From: Alloprevotella sp.
GTDB taxonomy: Bacteria > Bacteroidota > Bacteroidia > Bacteroidales > Bacteroidaceae
Assembly (NCBI GenBank): GCA_017471505.1
Contig: JAFUTC010000004.1
Location: 287,957 to 351,956, forward strand
DNA length: 64,000 bases
Direction: 5' to 3'
Shown: positions 8,653 through 18,701 of the stretch, one piece after another
How the letters are laid out: the number at the start of each line of letters is the position of its first letter
How positions within the stretch are numbered: position 1 is the stretch's first letter
Notes under the pieces: model-generated
Seen by the model: the letters and a program-made list of their open reading frames with translations, nothing else
Databases searched by the model: none
Told to the model about the DNA's origin: nothing
Translations under genes and position numbers: made by a program

Positions 8653-9973
8653 AAAGTGTAGGATATTCGTCTTGACATCATTTGCTTGGATGTCGATGGG
8701 TCATGTGTATGGTGACAATGCGCTACGAGATACACTGACCCATGAAAATCAATTGGTTGTCAATGCGCAACTCATGACACGTGGCGAAATCAGAAAAGGA
8801 GGACTGCCAGAAGTGAATGGCAACATAGAGGATAGGGCTAATTTCATATTTGAGCGGTCGCGCCTGTCAATAGACTTTGAGAAAACGTGGCTTGAGACGA
8901 ACCTCACAGCCCAGCATTCCAGTGTATGGGGACAAAAGGGCAGCGGTAGTCTTAATATTTATGAGGCTTGGGTGAAGCTGAAGACCAAGAGTGGTATGTT
9001 TGCAAAAATAGGTCGTCAGGAATTGAATTACGATGATGAGCGCATCTTGGGCCGTAACGACTGGGCAATGGCGGCATTGTCGCATGATGTCTTAAAACTT
9101 GGCTATGAGGGTTATGGGCATAAGGCACATGCCATCTTGGCATATAACCAAAGGGCAGAAAATATTAAAGGTGGAACCGTCTATCGTTCTGACGATGGGG
9201 CGCAGCCTTACAAGACTATGCAGACCGTATGGTATCATTATGATGTGCCACGAATGCCATTGGGCGTGTCGTTGCTTTTCATGAACATCGGGATGGAAGA
9301 AAGCGAAGCCCTTGAACCCAAGACCGAGTTCCAGCAACTATTTGGCGGGTATGTCACTTTCAGTCCACGCCAATGGAATGTTGAAGGCTCTTTCTATTAT
9401 CAGACGGGCCATGACGAGTTCAGCATTCCCATCCGCGCCTTTATGGGAAGCTTGAAAGCCACTTATCGACCTTCGACCAACTATTCTTTATTTGCGGGCT
9501 ATGACTACTTGAGTGGTGATGATAATCCCATTGTTCCCCAAAAAGGCAGCATTGGATTGGTACAGCATAAGACGGTGAAAGGCTTTAGCACCGTCTATGG
9601 CTCTCATCACCAATTCTATGGGGCTATGGACTTCTTCTATGTCAGTGCTTATTATGGTGGTTATACGCCAGGACTTCAGAATCTCTTTGTCGGTGGCAAC
9701 TACTCTCCGGTGAAAAACTTATCGCTGACAGCCAACTATCATTATCTGTCAGTGACAAGCAAGATACCAGAAGCCAAGAGGTCGCTTGGCCATGAGATAG
9801 AATTGTCAGCATCATACGCAATTATGAAGGAGGCTCGTGTCAGCATGGGCTATTCTTATATGCACGGAACAAGCACCTTGGAGCGTCTCCAGCGCGTCGA
9901 AGGGAAGAACCATTTACAATGGGGATGGTTGATGCTTTCCGTCAATCCAAGAATTTTCACGACAAAATGGTAA
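8591..9973 (+). CDS. outer-membrane beta-barrel porin, alginate-export-like
   Basis: Up to 460 residues. From about residue 45 the sequence is a run of amphipathic strands with many aromatic residues, including the family-like blocks RANFIFERSRLSIDF and KIGRQELNYDDERILG near the N-terminus. It resembles alginate-export (AlgE-like) porins, which form outer-membrane channels. The start is uncertain. ATG 8591, ATG 8606 and TTG 8645 all lie in the 3' end of the STAS gene; the last two give shorter signal peptides ending near HVYG. The gene lies 16 nt before the NRPS gene, so it is probably co-transcribed. It may carry product or substrate across the outer membrane, but this is inference. Confidence 0.75.
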   Translation: MMTSRMYLTLRDLSNFSSLSEKCRIFVLTSFAWMSMGHVYGDNALRDTLTHENQLVVNAQLMTRGEIRKGGLPEVNGNIEDRANFIFERSRLSIDFEKTWLETNLTAQHSSVWGQKGSGSLNIYEAWVKLKTKSGMFAKIGRQELNYDDERILGRNDWAMAALSHDVLKLGYEGYGHKAHAILAYNQRAENIKGGTVYRSDDGAQPYKTMQTVWYHYDVPRMPLGVSLLFMNIGMEESEALEPKTEFQQLFGGYVTFSPRQWNVEGSFYYQTGHDEFSIPIRAFMGSLKATYRPSTNYSLFAGYDYLSGDDNPIVPQKGSIGLVQHKTVKGFSTVYGSHHQFYGAMDFFYVSAYYGGYTPGLQNLFVGGNYSPVKNLSLTANYHYLSVTSKIPEAKRSLGHEIELSASYAIMKEARVSMGYSYMHGTSTLERLQRVEGKNHLQWGWLMLSVNPRIFTTKW

Positions 9974-9989
9974 ATAAAATTACGAAACC

Positions 9990-12900
9990 ATGAAACGATT
10001 TACACCATTAACCAAATCACAGTTAGGTATATATATCGAGTGTATGAACCATCTCGATGAACCTTACTACAATCTACCTTATTTATATATATTGGATAAG
10101 AGCCTTGATGGAATGCGCCTTTGCCAAGCCGTGGAAACGGCTGTCAAGGCACACCCAACGCTCTTCACCCGTATCATACAGGATGAAGACGGCGAACCAA
10201 AACAGACCATAGACATGGAAAATGAGGAGTGGACGCTTTCCATTGAAAAAGTGGAAGACATCAACCAGGTCAAGAACCAACTCATCCAACCATACGATAT
10301 CTTGGGTGGAAGGCTGTTTCACATCCGCCTGTTCCAAGACGCAGAACAGTTCTATTTGTTCATCGACTATCACCATATCATAGTCGATGGCACGTCAATG
10401 AGCATCATGCTGCATGACATCGAAAGGGCTTACCAAGGTGAAGACATCGAGAAGGAAGGAGTCACTTTGGAGGAAATCGCCTTTGAGGAGTTTGAGGAAC
10501 GCGAGAAACCTATCTTTGAAGAGGCTAAACAATGGTATGCGAAGAATTTTGATTGTAGTGACACATTCACGCAATTGATGCCCGACCTTGAGAATTCACG
10601 CCACCAAGAGGATAGCATGTTGTTGACTCTCGCCATCGACCCAAATCGTGTGGCGGCTTTTTGCCAAGAGAATGGCATTTTCAAGAGTACCTTGTTTACA
10701 TCTGCCTATTCATTCTTGCTTTGCAAATTCAATAACGAGCAAGAGTCATTATTCACTACTGTTTACAATGGCCGTCGTGACAAGCGGATGAACCATACCG
10801 TGGGAATGTTTGTGAAGACATTGCCCGTTTATGCGAAGTATGATAAAGACACTACGGTAATTGAATTCTTGAGGGCAGGGCAGGAGCAAATGCGCGGTTG
10901 CCGACAGTACGATATTTATTCGTTTGGCGACGTGATGGCTGACTTGAAGTTGCAAAGCAATTCCATGTTTGCCTGGCACGGAATGTTGTTTTCCGATGAG
11001 CAATTGATGGGGAAGCCAATGAAGGCGGAACGCCTTGGCAACAGTACCCTTGATGCCTCGCTTTATCTAAAAGCCTTCGTCTTGGGCGGACATTACCAAG
11101 TGAAAGCCGAATATAATGCCAATGAGTATTCGCAGGAACTCATCAGCCAATTCCTCCAGAGCTATGAGGCTGTCGTTAATGGTTTCTTATCGGCAGGATA
11201 TTTGAGCGACATTGACATTTCCACGGATAAACAAGTAGAGTTGTTAGATAGTTTTAATCGTCAAGACGTGGACTATGACGATACGCAGACCATCGTGTCG
11301 TTGTTCCGTAGACAAGCAGAGAAAACGCCGCAGGCAACGGCAGTGGTGTATAAGGGCAAGAGATTTACATACGCCGATGTCAATGACATGAGTGACCGCA
11401 TTGCCTGTCGGATAGCATCGATGGGCTTGGGAACAGAAGATGTGGTGTCAATCCTTATTCCACGTTCAGAGTGGATGGTCATCGCATCATTGGGTGTATT
11501 GAAGGCTGGTTGTGGTTATCAGCCTTTAGACCCCACCTATCCGAAAGAGCGGTTAAACTTCATGATGCAAGATGCCAACGCCAAGTTGCTCATTGCCGAT
11601 GGGGAATTGCGTCCCATCGTCGATGAATATCAAGGAGATGTATTACTGATCGAAGATGGAAAGATGAAGATGGAAGGAGATGTCGTACACTGTCATCTTG
11701 CATCGGAAATCACTCCTGACAATCTTTTCATCATGCTATATACATCTGGCTCTACGGGTATTCCCAAGGGTTGTCAGTTGACACACGGCAACCTTGTCGC
11801 TTTTTGCCATTGGTATCAACGCTTCTATGAGTTGAAACCGGGGCATTGTGTGGCGGCTTACGCCAGTTATGGGTTCGATGCTTCGATGATGGATATGTAT
11901 CCAGCGCTTACAAGTGGGGCTTGTGTGCATATTATCCCGGAAGAGTTGCGTCTTGACTTGATGGCATTGAATGACTACTTTGAACAAAATAGCATCACCC
12001 ATTCCTTCATGACAACGCAAGTGGGGTATCAGTTTGCAACCAGCATAGACAACCATTCGCTGCTCTATCTTTCCACGGGAGGAGAGAAATTAGCACCGAT
12101 GGCACCGCCCACAGGCTACAAGTTTTACAATGTTTATGGCCCTACGGAGTGTACCATCTTCACGACGGCTTACCATCTTCGTGAACAGATGAAGGAAATA
12201 CCCATTGGCAAGCCACTCGAAAACATGCGTCTCTATATTGTAGACCAACAAGGACATCGCCTGCCAGTAGGTGCTGCGGGTGAGTTGTGGGTATCGGGAC
12301 CACAGGTAAGCCGTGGCTATCTGAATCGGCCAGATAAGACGGCGGAGGTATATATTGACAATCCCTTTACGGATGAAAGGAAATATCGGCGTGTCTATCG
12401 TACGGGCGACATCGTGCGATACTTGCCAAGCGGTGACATCCAGTTTGTCGGTCGTCGGGATGGGCAGGTGAAGATACGCGGATTCCGCATTGAGCTGAAA
12501 GAGGTGGAAGGCATCATCCGCCAATTCCCCAACATCAAGGATGCCACGGTGCAGGCCTTTGACGAGGATGGCGGCGGGAAATTCATAGCTGCCTATATCG
12601 TCAGTGACCAGCAGATAGACATTGAATCCCTCAACCAGTTTATCCTTGACGAGAAGCCTCCTTACATGGTACCCGCCGTGACGATGCAAATCGACGCCAT
12701 CCCGCTCAACCAAAACCAGAAGGTGAATAAGCGGGCTTTGCCAAAACCTGAGAAAAAGTCGATGGATATAGAAGCCGTGAATATCCCTATGAATGTTTTG
12801 GAAGAGGAACTTCACGGGATGGTTGCCGCTATCGTGGGCAATGGTGACTTCGGCGTGACCACTCCTTTGGGATATGCGGGGCTTACCTCTATCTCTGCCA

Positions 12901-15900
12901 TTAAATTGGCGGTGCAGGTGAATAAGCGTTATCATGTGGCACTCGACTCCAAGTCGTTGGTGAAGAGCGGCTCTCTGCAAACGATAGAAAATGACATCTT
13001 GAAAGAACTATTGAGTCAAGGAGGTGTTCAAGAGTCAAAGAGTTCTGACAATAGTACGACAAATGAGTCTACTGTTCCCCTTTCATACGCCCAAACGGGA
13101 GTGTATTTCGATTGTTTGAGAAATCCCACCTCCACCTTATATAATATACCTTATCTCCTCACGTTTCCGGCAGGGACCAATGCCACGGCATTAAGCAATG
13201 CCGTGAAGCAAGTTGTCGAATGTCATCCCGAACTGGGTGTCCACTTCTCTACCCAAGGGGAACAAATAGTGCAGACTTTGGAAGATAGTGTTCCCGTGGA
13301 AGTCGTGACTACCCAGATGAGTGATGGGGAATTGGAAAAATACAAGTCGGAGTTCGTCCGTCCGTTCAATTTACAGAAAGCCCCGCTCTATCGTTTTGAA
13401 GTGGTGGAAACACCCACTGCCGTCCATCTGCTGATGGATGTGCATCATCTGTTGTTTGATGGTGGGTCGGCTGACTTATTCATTCGTCAACTTTGTTCTG
13501 TGGTTGAGGGTAACAGCATAGATAAAGAAGATTATAGTTATTTCAATTTCGTGGTAGACCAGCAAGCCGCCGCAGATGGCGAAACGTTTGCCGCTTCTCG
13601 CCAGTTCTTTGCCGATAGATTGCAATCATGTGAGGGTGCAAGTGAAATTCCTGCCGACTTACCAAAGACCGACCAGCAGGGATTCATCGGCGAGGCTGTC
13701 TGTCTGGTAGACCATGACAAGGCCATAGCTTTCTGTCGCCAGCAGGAGATTACGCCGGCACATCTTTATCTTGCTGCCGTCAGCTATGTTGTATCACGTT
13801 ACATCAACAGTCGCGACGTTTACCTCAGCACTGTCAGCAGCGGACGCTCTAACCTGAAGATTGCCGATACGGTGGGTATGTTTGTCAATACCCTTGCCCT
13901 CAGTCTGAAGATTGACGATGTGACGGTGGCCGACTATCTGCATCAAGTCAGCAACACCTTTGACGAGACGCTACGCCACGAGGACTATCCTTTCGCCCGT
14001 ATTGCTGCCGACTACGGTTTCCATCCCGCCATTGCCTACGCTTACCAAGTGGGTGTGTTGTCGAAATATACAGTTCATGGGCAACCTGTCGGACAGGAGC
14101 TGTTGGAGTTGAATGTGCCGAAGTTTAAGTTGAATATCAAGATAGAGTCGCGTGGGGTGGTGGTGCAATATGATGATGCCCTCTATTCCGTCCGTTTGGG
14201 CAATGCCATAGCCGAGAGCATCGTGGCTGTTGCCGAGCGCATGATAGCCCAACCACAAGCGAAAGTACGCCAGCTCTCTATCATCAGCGAAAACCAAGAA
14301 GAGGAGTTAGGCCATCTGCGTCAGGTGGCTACGGGTGAGGCTCCATTTAAGTTGTTCCATGAGTGTATCAGCTACTATGCCCATCAGTCACCGGGACAGG
14401 AGGCATTGGTTGCTTGCGACGCCACATATAGTTATAAGGAAATGGACGAACTGACGAATCGCATCGCCAATGGCTTGCACAAGCGTGGTGTCAAGACTGG
14501 CGACCGTATCGCCCTGTTGCTGCCACGTACCAGTCGGCTGATTCTCTCGCTCTTCGGCGTGTTGAAAGTTGGTGCCGCCTATATCCCCTGCGACCCTGAC
14601 TATCCAGAGGATCGCGTGAAACTGATTCTTGAGGATAGCGAGGCAAAACTGATTATCACACCTGAATTAGCAGAAGAGTTGTTGCAGACGGATGATGCCT
14701 CGCAGCCGCAGACAGATGTCACCCCTGAAGATCTTGCATACCTTATTTATACCAGTGGCTCCACGGGTCGCCCCAAGGGAGTGATGTTGCGCCATGCGGG
14801 TATCTGCAACTACCTCTATGGACATCCGGCAAATGTCTTTGCCAATGCCGTGCTGACAGATACCACACGCATCCTCAGCGTCACCACCATCTCGTTTGAT
14901 GCCGCCCTGCAAGATATCGGTATGGCCTACTATAATGGTAAGACGCTCATTGTTGCCACAGAGGAACAAGCCAACAACCCACTCGACTTGGCTCAACTCA
15001 TCAAGACACAGCATATTAACATGGTGAGTGGTACGCCTTCGCGTTGGCAGACCTGGCTTACCAGCGAGGACTTCTGCGATGCCATCAGCCAAGTGAAGAT
15101 CTGCCGTGCGGGTGGTGAGAAATTCTCCGACCAATTGTTGCAACAGATGCACGGCATCACCAAGGCACGTATCTTCAATTGCTATGGTCCCACGGAGATT
15201 ACCGTGGCGTCGAACAATGCCGAACTGACCAATGCCAAGACCGCCACCGTCGGGAAGCCACAGTTGAACGTGAAGGAGTTTATCGTCGATACAGACGGCA
15301 ACGAACTGCCAGTGGGTGTCGTTGGCGAGCTTTATATCGGCGGTCGTGGTGTGGCTCGCGGCTATAACAACCTTGACGATATGACCCGCGAGCGTTTCGT
15401 GGAATACCACGGCGAGCGCATCTATAAGTCGGGCGACTATGCTAAGTGGTTGCCTGATGGAAATGTCATGATTCTCGGACGTACCGACCATCAGATTAAG
15501 TTGCGCGGCTTGCGCATCGAACTCGGCGAGATAGAGAATGTAATGTTAAGGGTGGAAGGCATGAAGAAGGTGGTCATCGTCATTCGCAAACTCAACGACA
15601 AAGAACACCTCTGCGCCTACTATACCGCAGAACATGAGATAGTTCCCAACGAACTGAAAGCCGAGATTTCCAAGAGTCTGACACAATATATGGTGCCTAC
15701 GGCCTACCTCCAACTGAAGGAAATGCCGATGACACCCAACGGTAAGACTGACATCAAGGCACTGCCCGAGCCGCAACTGGCCATTAGTGGCGACTATGAG
15801 GCACCCGCCACTGACACAGAGCGGACGTTCTGTAATATCTTCGCCACCATCTTACAGATGGATAAGGTGGGAGCCACAGACAATTTCTTTGAGTTGGGAG

Positions 15901-17222
15901 GGACATCATTGGTCGTTACACGTGTCATCATCGAGGCAGACAAGGCAGGGTTGCATGTGGCTTATGGGGACGTGTTCGCCCATCCCACGCCAAGGCAATT
16001 GGCAAGCCAGTTTGAATCGGCGGATGAAAAGAAATCCCTGGGCGACTCCGAAATAGCTGATTACGACTATTCGGCCATCAATCATCTCTTGCAGCAAAAC
16101 AATCTGACGATGTTCCGTAAGGGGCAGCGGCAGCCCATTGGTAATGTCTTGCTGACAGGAGCAACGGGCTATCTCGGCATCCATATTCTTCGTGAACTCA
16201 TCGATTCCGATGCCTCGAACATCTATTGCTTGGTGAGAGGCAAGAACCAAGAGGCGGCGGAGAGCCGTCTACGGACGCTTCTCTACTATTATTTCTCCGA
16301 CTCCTTCAAGGGTCTCATAGGCACTCGCCTCCATGTAGTGTTGGGCGATGTGACTGGAAATATTGACGAGAGCCTGCCTATCGACACGGTTTTCAATTGC
16401 GCTGCCATCGTCAAGCATTTCTCCGAGGGTACGGAGATAGAGGACGTGAACATCGGAGGGGCGCAGCGGTGTGTGGACTTCTGCATCAAGAAGGGCGCAC
16501 GGCTCATCCATGTCTCCACGGCAAGTACGCGCGGATTGTGGGCTGGAGAGGTGAAGGATGACATCTTTACCGAGCAACGACTCTACATGGGGCAATATCT
16601 TGGCAACAAGTATATCTACTCTAAGTTTATGGCTGAACGCCTTATCCTCGATGCCGTTGCCCAGCATGGGCTACATGCGAAGATCATGCGTGTGGGAAAC
16701 CTTGCCGCCCGGAGTACCGACGGCGAGTTCCAGGCCAATTTCTCCACCAACTCCTTCATGGGTCGTATCAAGGTGTATAACATGCTTGGCTGCTGTCCAT
16801 ACGGGATGAGAAACAAGAGCGTGGAGTTCTCGCCCATCAACGAGGTGGCTCATGCCATCGTGTTATTGGCGACCACGCCGAGGGAATGCACCGTGTTCCA
16901 TCCTTATAACATCCATGGCCAGTTCCTTGGCGATGTGTTGATGGGGCTGACGACAGTGGGCGATGGCGTGCGTTTCGTGGAGCAAGACGACTTTGATGCC
17001 GCCATGCAACAAGCCAAGGACGACCCGCAGAAAGCCCGCCAAATGGCAAGCCTGTTGGCTTATCAAGACATGGCACACGGGCAGAAGACCACCGATGTGC
17101 GCCGCGACAACGACTATACCACGCAGGTACTCTATCGCTTGGGCTTCTCCTGGTCGCCCACGTCATGGGATTATGTCGAGCGTATGCTCACCGCCATCGG
17201 TGGGTTTGGCTTCTTCGATTGA
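9990..17222 (+). CDS. two-module NRPS with terminal thioester reductase (C-A-T-C-A-T-R)
   Basis: A complete 2410-residue synthetase. Domains: C1 (about 1-430, HHIIVDG at 128-134); A1 (about 445-925, LYTSGSTG from 583); T1 with an unusual GLTSIS carrier motif (Ser967); C2 (about 1030-1450, HHLLFDG at 1152-1158); A2 (about 1470-1920); T2 with ELGGTSL (Ser1973); NAD(P)H-dependent reductase (about 2040-2410) with GATGYLG (2057-2063) and catalytic Tyr2208-x3-Lys2212. A condensation domain comes first, so the chain is probably started with an acyl group. The reductase should release a dipeptide aldehyde or, after a second reduction, an alcohol. Hand alignment to GrsA gives specificity residues D-A-M-F-S-G-V-I-F-K (A1) and D-A-Q-S-C-A-C-V-A-K (A2), which I cannot assign. 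No thioesterase or MbtH partner is nearby. Confidence 0.95.
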   Translation: MKRFTPLTKSQLGIYIECMNHLDEPYYNLPYLYILDKSLDGMRLCQAVETAVKAHPTLFTRIIQDEDGEPKQTIDMENEEWTLSIEKVEDINQVKNQLIQPYDILGGRLFHIRLFQDAEQFYLFIDYHHIIVDGTSMSIMLHDIERAYQGEDIEKEGVTLEEIAFEEFEEREKPIFEEAKQWYAKNFDCSDTFTQLMPDLENSRHQEDSMLLTLAIDPNRVAAFCQENGIFKSTLFTSAYSFLLCKFNNEQESLFTTVYNGRRDKRMNHTVGMFVKTLPVYAKYDKDTTVIEFLRAGQEQMRGCRQYDIYSFGDVMADLKLQSNSMFAWHGMLFSDEQLMGKPMKAERLGNSTLDASLYLKAFVLGGHYQVKAEYNANEYSQELISQFLQSYEAVVNGFLSAGYLSDIDISTDKQVELLDSFNRQDVDYDDTQTIVSLFRRQAEKTPQATAVVYKGKRFTYADVNDMSDRIACRIASMGLGTEDVVSILIPRSEWMVIASLGVLKAGCGYQPLDPTYPKERLNFMMQDANAKLLIADGELRPIVDEYQGDVLLIEDGKMKMEGDVVHCHLASEITPDNLFIMLYTSGSTGIPKGCQLTHGNLVAFCHWYQRFYELKPGHCVAAYASYGFDASMMDMYPALTSGACVHIIPEELRLDLMALNDYFEQNSITHSFMTTQVGYQFATSIDNHSLLYLSTGGEKLAPMAPPTGYKFYNVYGPTECTIFTTAYHLREQMKEIPIGKPLENMRLYIVDQQGHRLPVGAAGELWVSGPQVSRGYLNRPDKTAEVYIDNPFTDERKYRRVYRTGDIVRYLPSGDIQFVGRRDGQVKIRGFRIELKEVEGIIRQFPNIKDATVQAFDEDGGGKFIAAYIVSDQQIDIESLNQFILDEKPPYMVPAVTMQIDAIPLNQNQKVNKRALPKPEKKSMDIEAVNIPMNVLEEELHGMVAAIVGNGDFGVTTPLGYAGLTSISAIKLAVQVNKRYHVALDSKSLVKSGSLQTIENDILKELLSQGGVQESKSSDNSTTNESTVPLSYAQTGVYFDCLRNPTSTLYNIPYLLTFPAGTNATALSNAVKQVVECHPELGVHFSTQGEQIVQTLEDSVPVEVVTTQMSDGELEKYKSEFVRPFNLQKAPLYRFEVVETPTAVHLLMDVHHLLFDGGSADLFIRQLCSVVEGNSIDKEDYSYFNFVVDQQAAADGETFAASRQFFADRLQSCEGASEIPADLPKTDQQGFIGEAVCLVDHDKAIAFCRQQEITPAHLYLAAVSYVVSRYINSRDVYLSTVSSGRSNLKIADTVGMFVNTLALSLKIDDVTVADYLHQVSNTFDETLRHEDYPFARIAADYGFHPAIAYAYQVGVLSKYTVHGQPVGQELLELNVPKFKLNIKIESRGVVVQYDDALYSVRLGNAIAESIVAVAERMIAQPQAKVRQLSIISENQEEELGHLRQVATGEAPFKLFHECISYYAHQSPGQEALVACDATYSYKEMDELTNRIANGLHKRGVKTGDRIALLLPRTSRLILSLFGVLKVGAAYIPCDPDYPEDRVKLILEDSEAKLIITPELAEELLQTDDASQPQTDVTPEDLAYLIYTSGSTGRPKGVMLRHAGICNYLYGHPANVFANAVLTDTTRILSVTTISFDAALQDIGMAYYNGKTLIVATEEQANNPLDLAQLIKTQHINMVSGTPSRWQTWLTSEDFCDAISQVKICRAGGEKFSDQLLQQMHGITKARIFNCYGPTEITVASNNAELTNAKTATVGKPQLNVKEFIVDTDGNELPVGVVGELYIGGRGVARGYNNLDDMTRERFVEYHGERIYKSGDYAKWLPDGNVMILGRTDHQIKLRGLRIELGEIENVMLRVEGMKKVVIVIRKLNDKEHLCAYYTAEHEIVPNELKAEISKSLTQYMVPTAYLQLKEMPMTPNGKTDIKALPEPQLAISGDYEAPATDTERTFCNIFATILQMDKVGATDNFFELGGTSLVVTRVIIEADKAGLHVAYGDVFAHPTPRQLASQFESADEKKSLGDSEIADYDYSAINHLLQQNNLTMFRKGQRQPIGNVLLTGATGYLGIHILRELIDSDASNIYCLVRGKNQEAAESRLRTLLYYYFSDSFKGLIGTRLHVVLGDVTGNIDESLPIDTVFNCAAIVKHFSEGTEIEDVNIGGAQRCVDFCIKKGARLIHVSTASTRGLWAGEVKDDIFTEQRLYMGQYLGNKYIYSKFMAERLILDAVAQHGLHAKIMRVGNLAARSTDGEFQANFSTNSFMGRIKVYNMLGCCPYGMRNKSVEFSPINEVAHAIVLLATTPRECTVFHPYNIHGQFLGDVLMGLTTVGDGVRFVEQDDFDAAMQQAKDDPQKARQMASLLAYQDMAHGQKTTDVRRDNDYTTQVLYRLGFSWSPTSWDYVERMLTAIGGFGFFD

Positions 17223-17290
17223 TTTTAGTAGGGTAATTATTTATGGTGATAGTTGATGCCAACTCATCATTTGAGGATAGTCAAAGCCGC

Positions 17291-17338
17291 TTGGACGAGT
17301 TGTCCAAAAGGCTTGGACGACTCGTCCAAAGCCTTTGG
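17291..17338. repeat. palindromic TTGGACGA repeats between NRPS and MATE genes
   Basis: TTGGACGAGTTGTCCAA (17291-17307) and TTGGACGACTCGTCCAA (17313-17329) are two 17-bp palindromes 22 bp apart, and a further half-site follows at 17335. The second extends into a hairpin of about 16 bp with small bulges (17304-17338). It could be a terminator without a T-run, an operator pair or an interspersed repeat. The rest of the 165-nt spacer shows nothing else clear. Confidence 0.7.
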
Positions 17339-17387
17339 ACGGGCATCAACCGATATATTAGTTCTTAAGTTCTCACAAACTTGCGAA

Positions 17388-18701
17388 ATGAAAAATGAAG
17401 AGTCATCCCTGTTTTACAGGTTTCTTTGGGCCTATATCCTCGTTGCCCTCTCGGGTTGTTTAGGGAATGTGGTCGATGGCATCATCGTAGGCAACCTCAT
17501 CGACAAGGATGGTGTCAGTGCCATTAATCTCTCCAAACCCATCGTCCAGTTTATCTTTACGCTCCATTTGCTCATCAATGCGGGTGCCGGAATGCTTGTG
17601 GGATACGCGTTGGGGAGGAACGATGTTGGGGAGGCGCGTAGATTTTTTTCCCGCTCGTTGGCACTCAGCGTGGGGTTGGGGCTTGTCATCACGCTCCTTG
17701 GTGGCATCGTCTTCCCTGCGGATATATCGCGGTTGCTGTGCAGCGATGACGTGATTCGTCCCTTGGCATTCCAATATATGCAAGTATTGCTCATAGGTTC
17801 GCCCGCTTATATCTTGATGTGGGGACTCTCTACAATGGTGGGTGTTGATGGCAGCCCGCAGCTTGTCTCCGTTGCGGTTATCGTGGACAATGCCGTCAAT
17901 CTTTGCCTCGACATCGTTTTCATCCAACTATTCGGGTGGGGTATCACGGGGTCTTCGGCGGCTACCATCGTGGGTCATCTTGTGGGAATAGCTATCTTGC
18001 TGACCCATTGGCGGAGGCATCGTAGGCTTTTACCCATCATCGAAACGAAGAGCTTGGTGGCATCGTGGCGACGTATCGTCGGACAGGGCGCACCTTTGGC
18101 GTTGGCTTCTGTCTGCTTGACGCTGCTCCTGCTCTCAGCCAATACCATTGTCCTCTCCACGGCGGGCAGCGTGGGAATATTCGTCTTTGCCGTTTGCATG
18201 AACCTATTGCAGGTCTACAACCTTTTCATTTCGGGTACCTGCCAAACGTTACAATCGCTCGGTGCCATCACGATTGGTAAGAACGACAGTGATGGATTCC
18301 GTGCCGTGTTGCGCCGTGCCTTCCGTTTTATCACCGTTTCCATGGTGGTGACGTGTTTGTTGGTGTGGGTCTTCCCCGGTACGATAGCCCGTCTGTTCGG
18401 TGCCACGGAGGAGGTGGTGATAGCGGAGTGCAGTCATGCATTGCGTATCTTTGCCCTGAGTTTCATTCCGTTCTGTTACATCTACGTGCTGATGATAGTG
18501 TATAAGCTGTATAAGCAGCATCGAATGGCGTTGTTTATCTCGTTGGCTCTGTCGCTTACGGTAATCCCCGTTATGTGGCTGATGGCGCATTACCTGCCCT
18601 CTGGCTTGTGGTATAGTTACCTTGTGGCATACGTGTTGGAGGCGATAGCCATCGTCATTCTTCACAAGGCAACACATGTGGAATTGAAATTAGTTGATTA
18701 G
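17388..18701 (+). CDS. MATE-family multidrug/product efflux transporter
   Basis: 437 residues and about 12 predicted transmembrane helices. The first block (LSGCLGNVVDGIIVGNLID) and the repeated LVGYALG / AATIVGHLVGI segments are typical of MATE/NorM-type Na+ or H+ antiporters in the inner membrane. The start ATG at 17388 is chosen because the sequence from it begins like other MATE proteins; the upstream in-frame ATG at 17253 would add 45 unrelated residues that run across the palindromic repeat. Its place between the NRPS and the phosphopantetheinyl transferase points to export of the peptide product or self-protection. Confidence 0.88.
   Translation: MKNEESSLFYRFLWAYILVALSGCLGNVVDGIIVGNLIDKDGVSAINLSKPIVQFIFTLHLLINAGAGMLVGYALGRNDVGEARRFFSRSLALSVGLGLVITLLGGIVFPADISRLLCSDDVIRPLAFQYMQVLLIGSPAYILMWGLSTMVGVDGSPQLVSVAVIVDNAVNLCLDIVFIQLFGWGITGSSAATIVGHLVGIAILLTHWRRHRRLLPIIETKSLVASWRRIVGQGAPLALASVCLTLLLLSANTIVLSTAGSVGIFVFAVCMNLLQVYNLFISGTCQTLQSLGAITIGKNDSDGFRAVLRRAFRFITVSMVVTCLLVWVFPGTIARLFGATEEVVIAECSHALRIFALSFIPFCYIYVLMIVYKLYKQHRMALFISLALSLTVIPVMWLMAHYLPSGLWYSYLVAYVLEAIAIVILHKATHVELKLVD

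Noticed and set aside
17253-17387. N-terminal extension of the MATE protein from the ATG at 17253
   Set aside because: The 45 extra residues are unlike MATE proteins and cover the palindromic and octamer repeats; the ATG at 17388 fits the family start.
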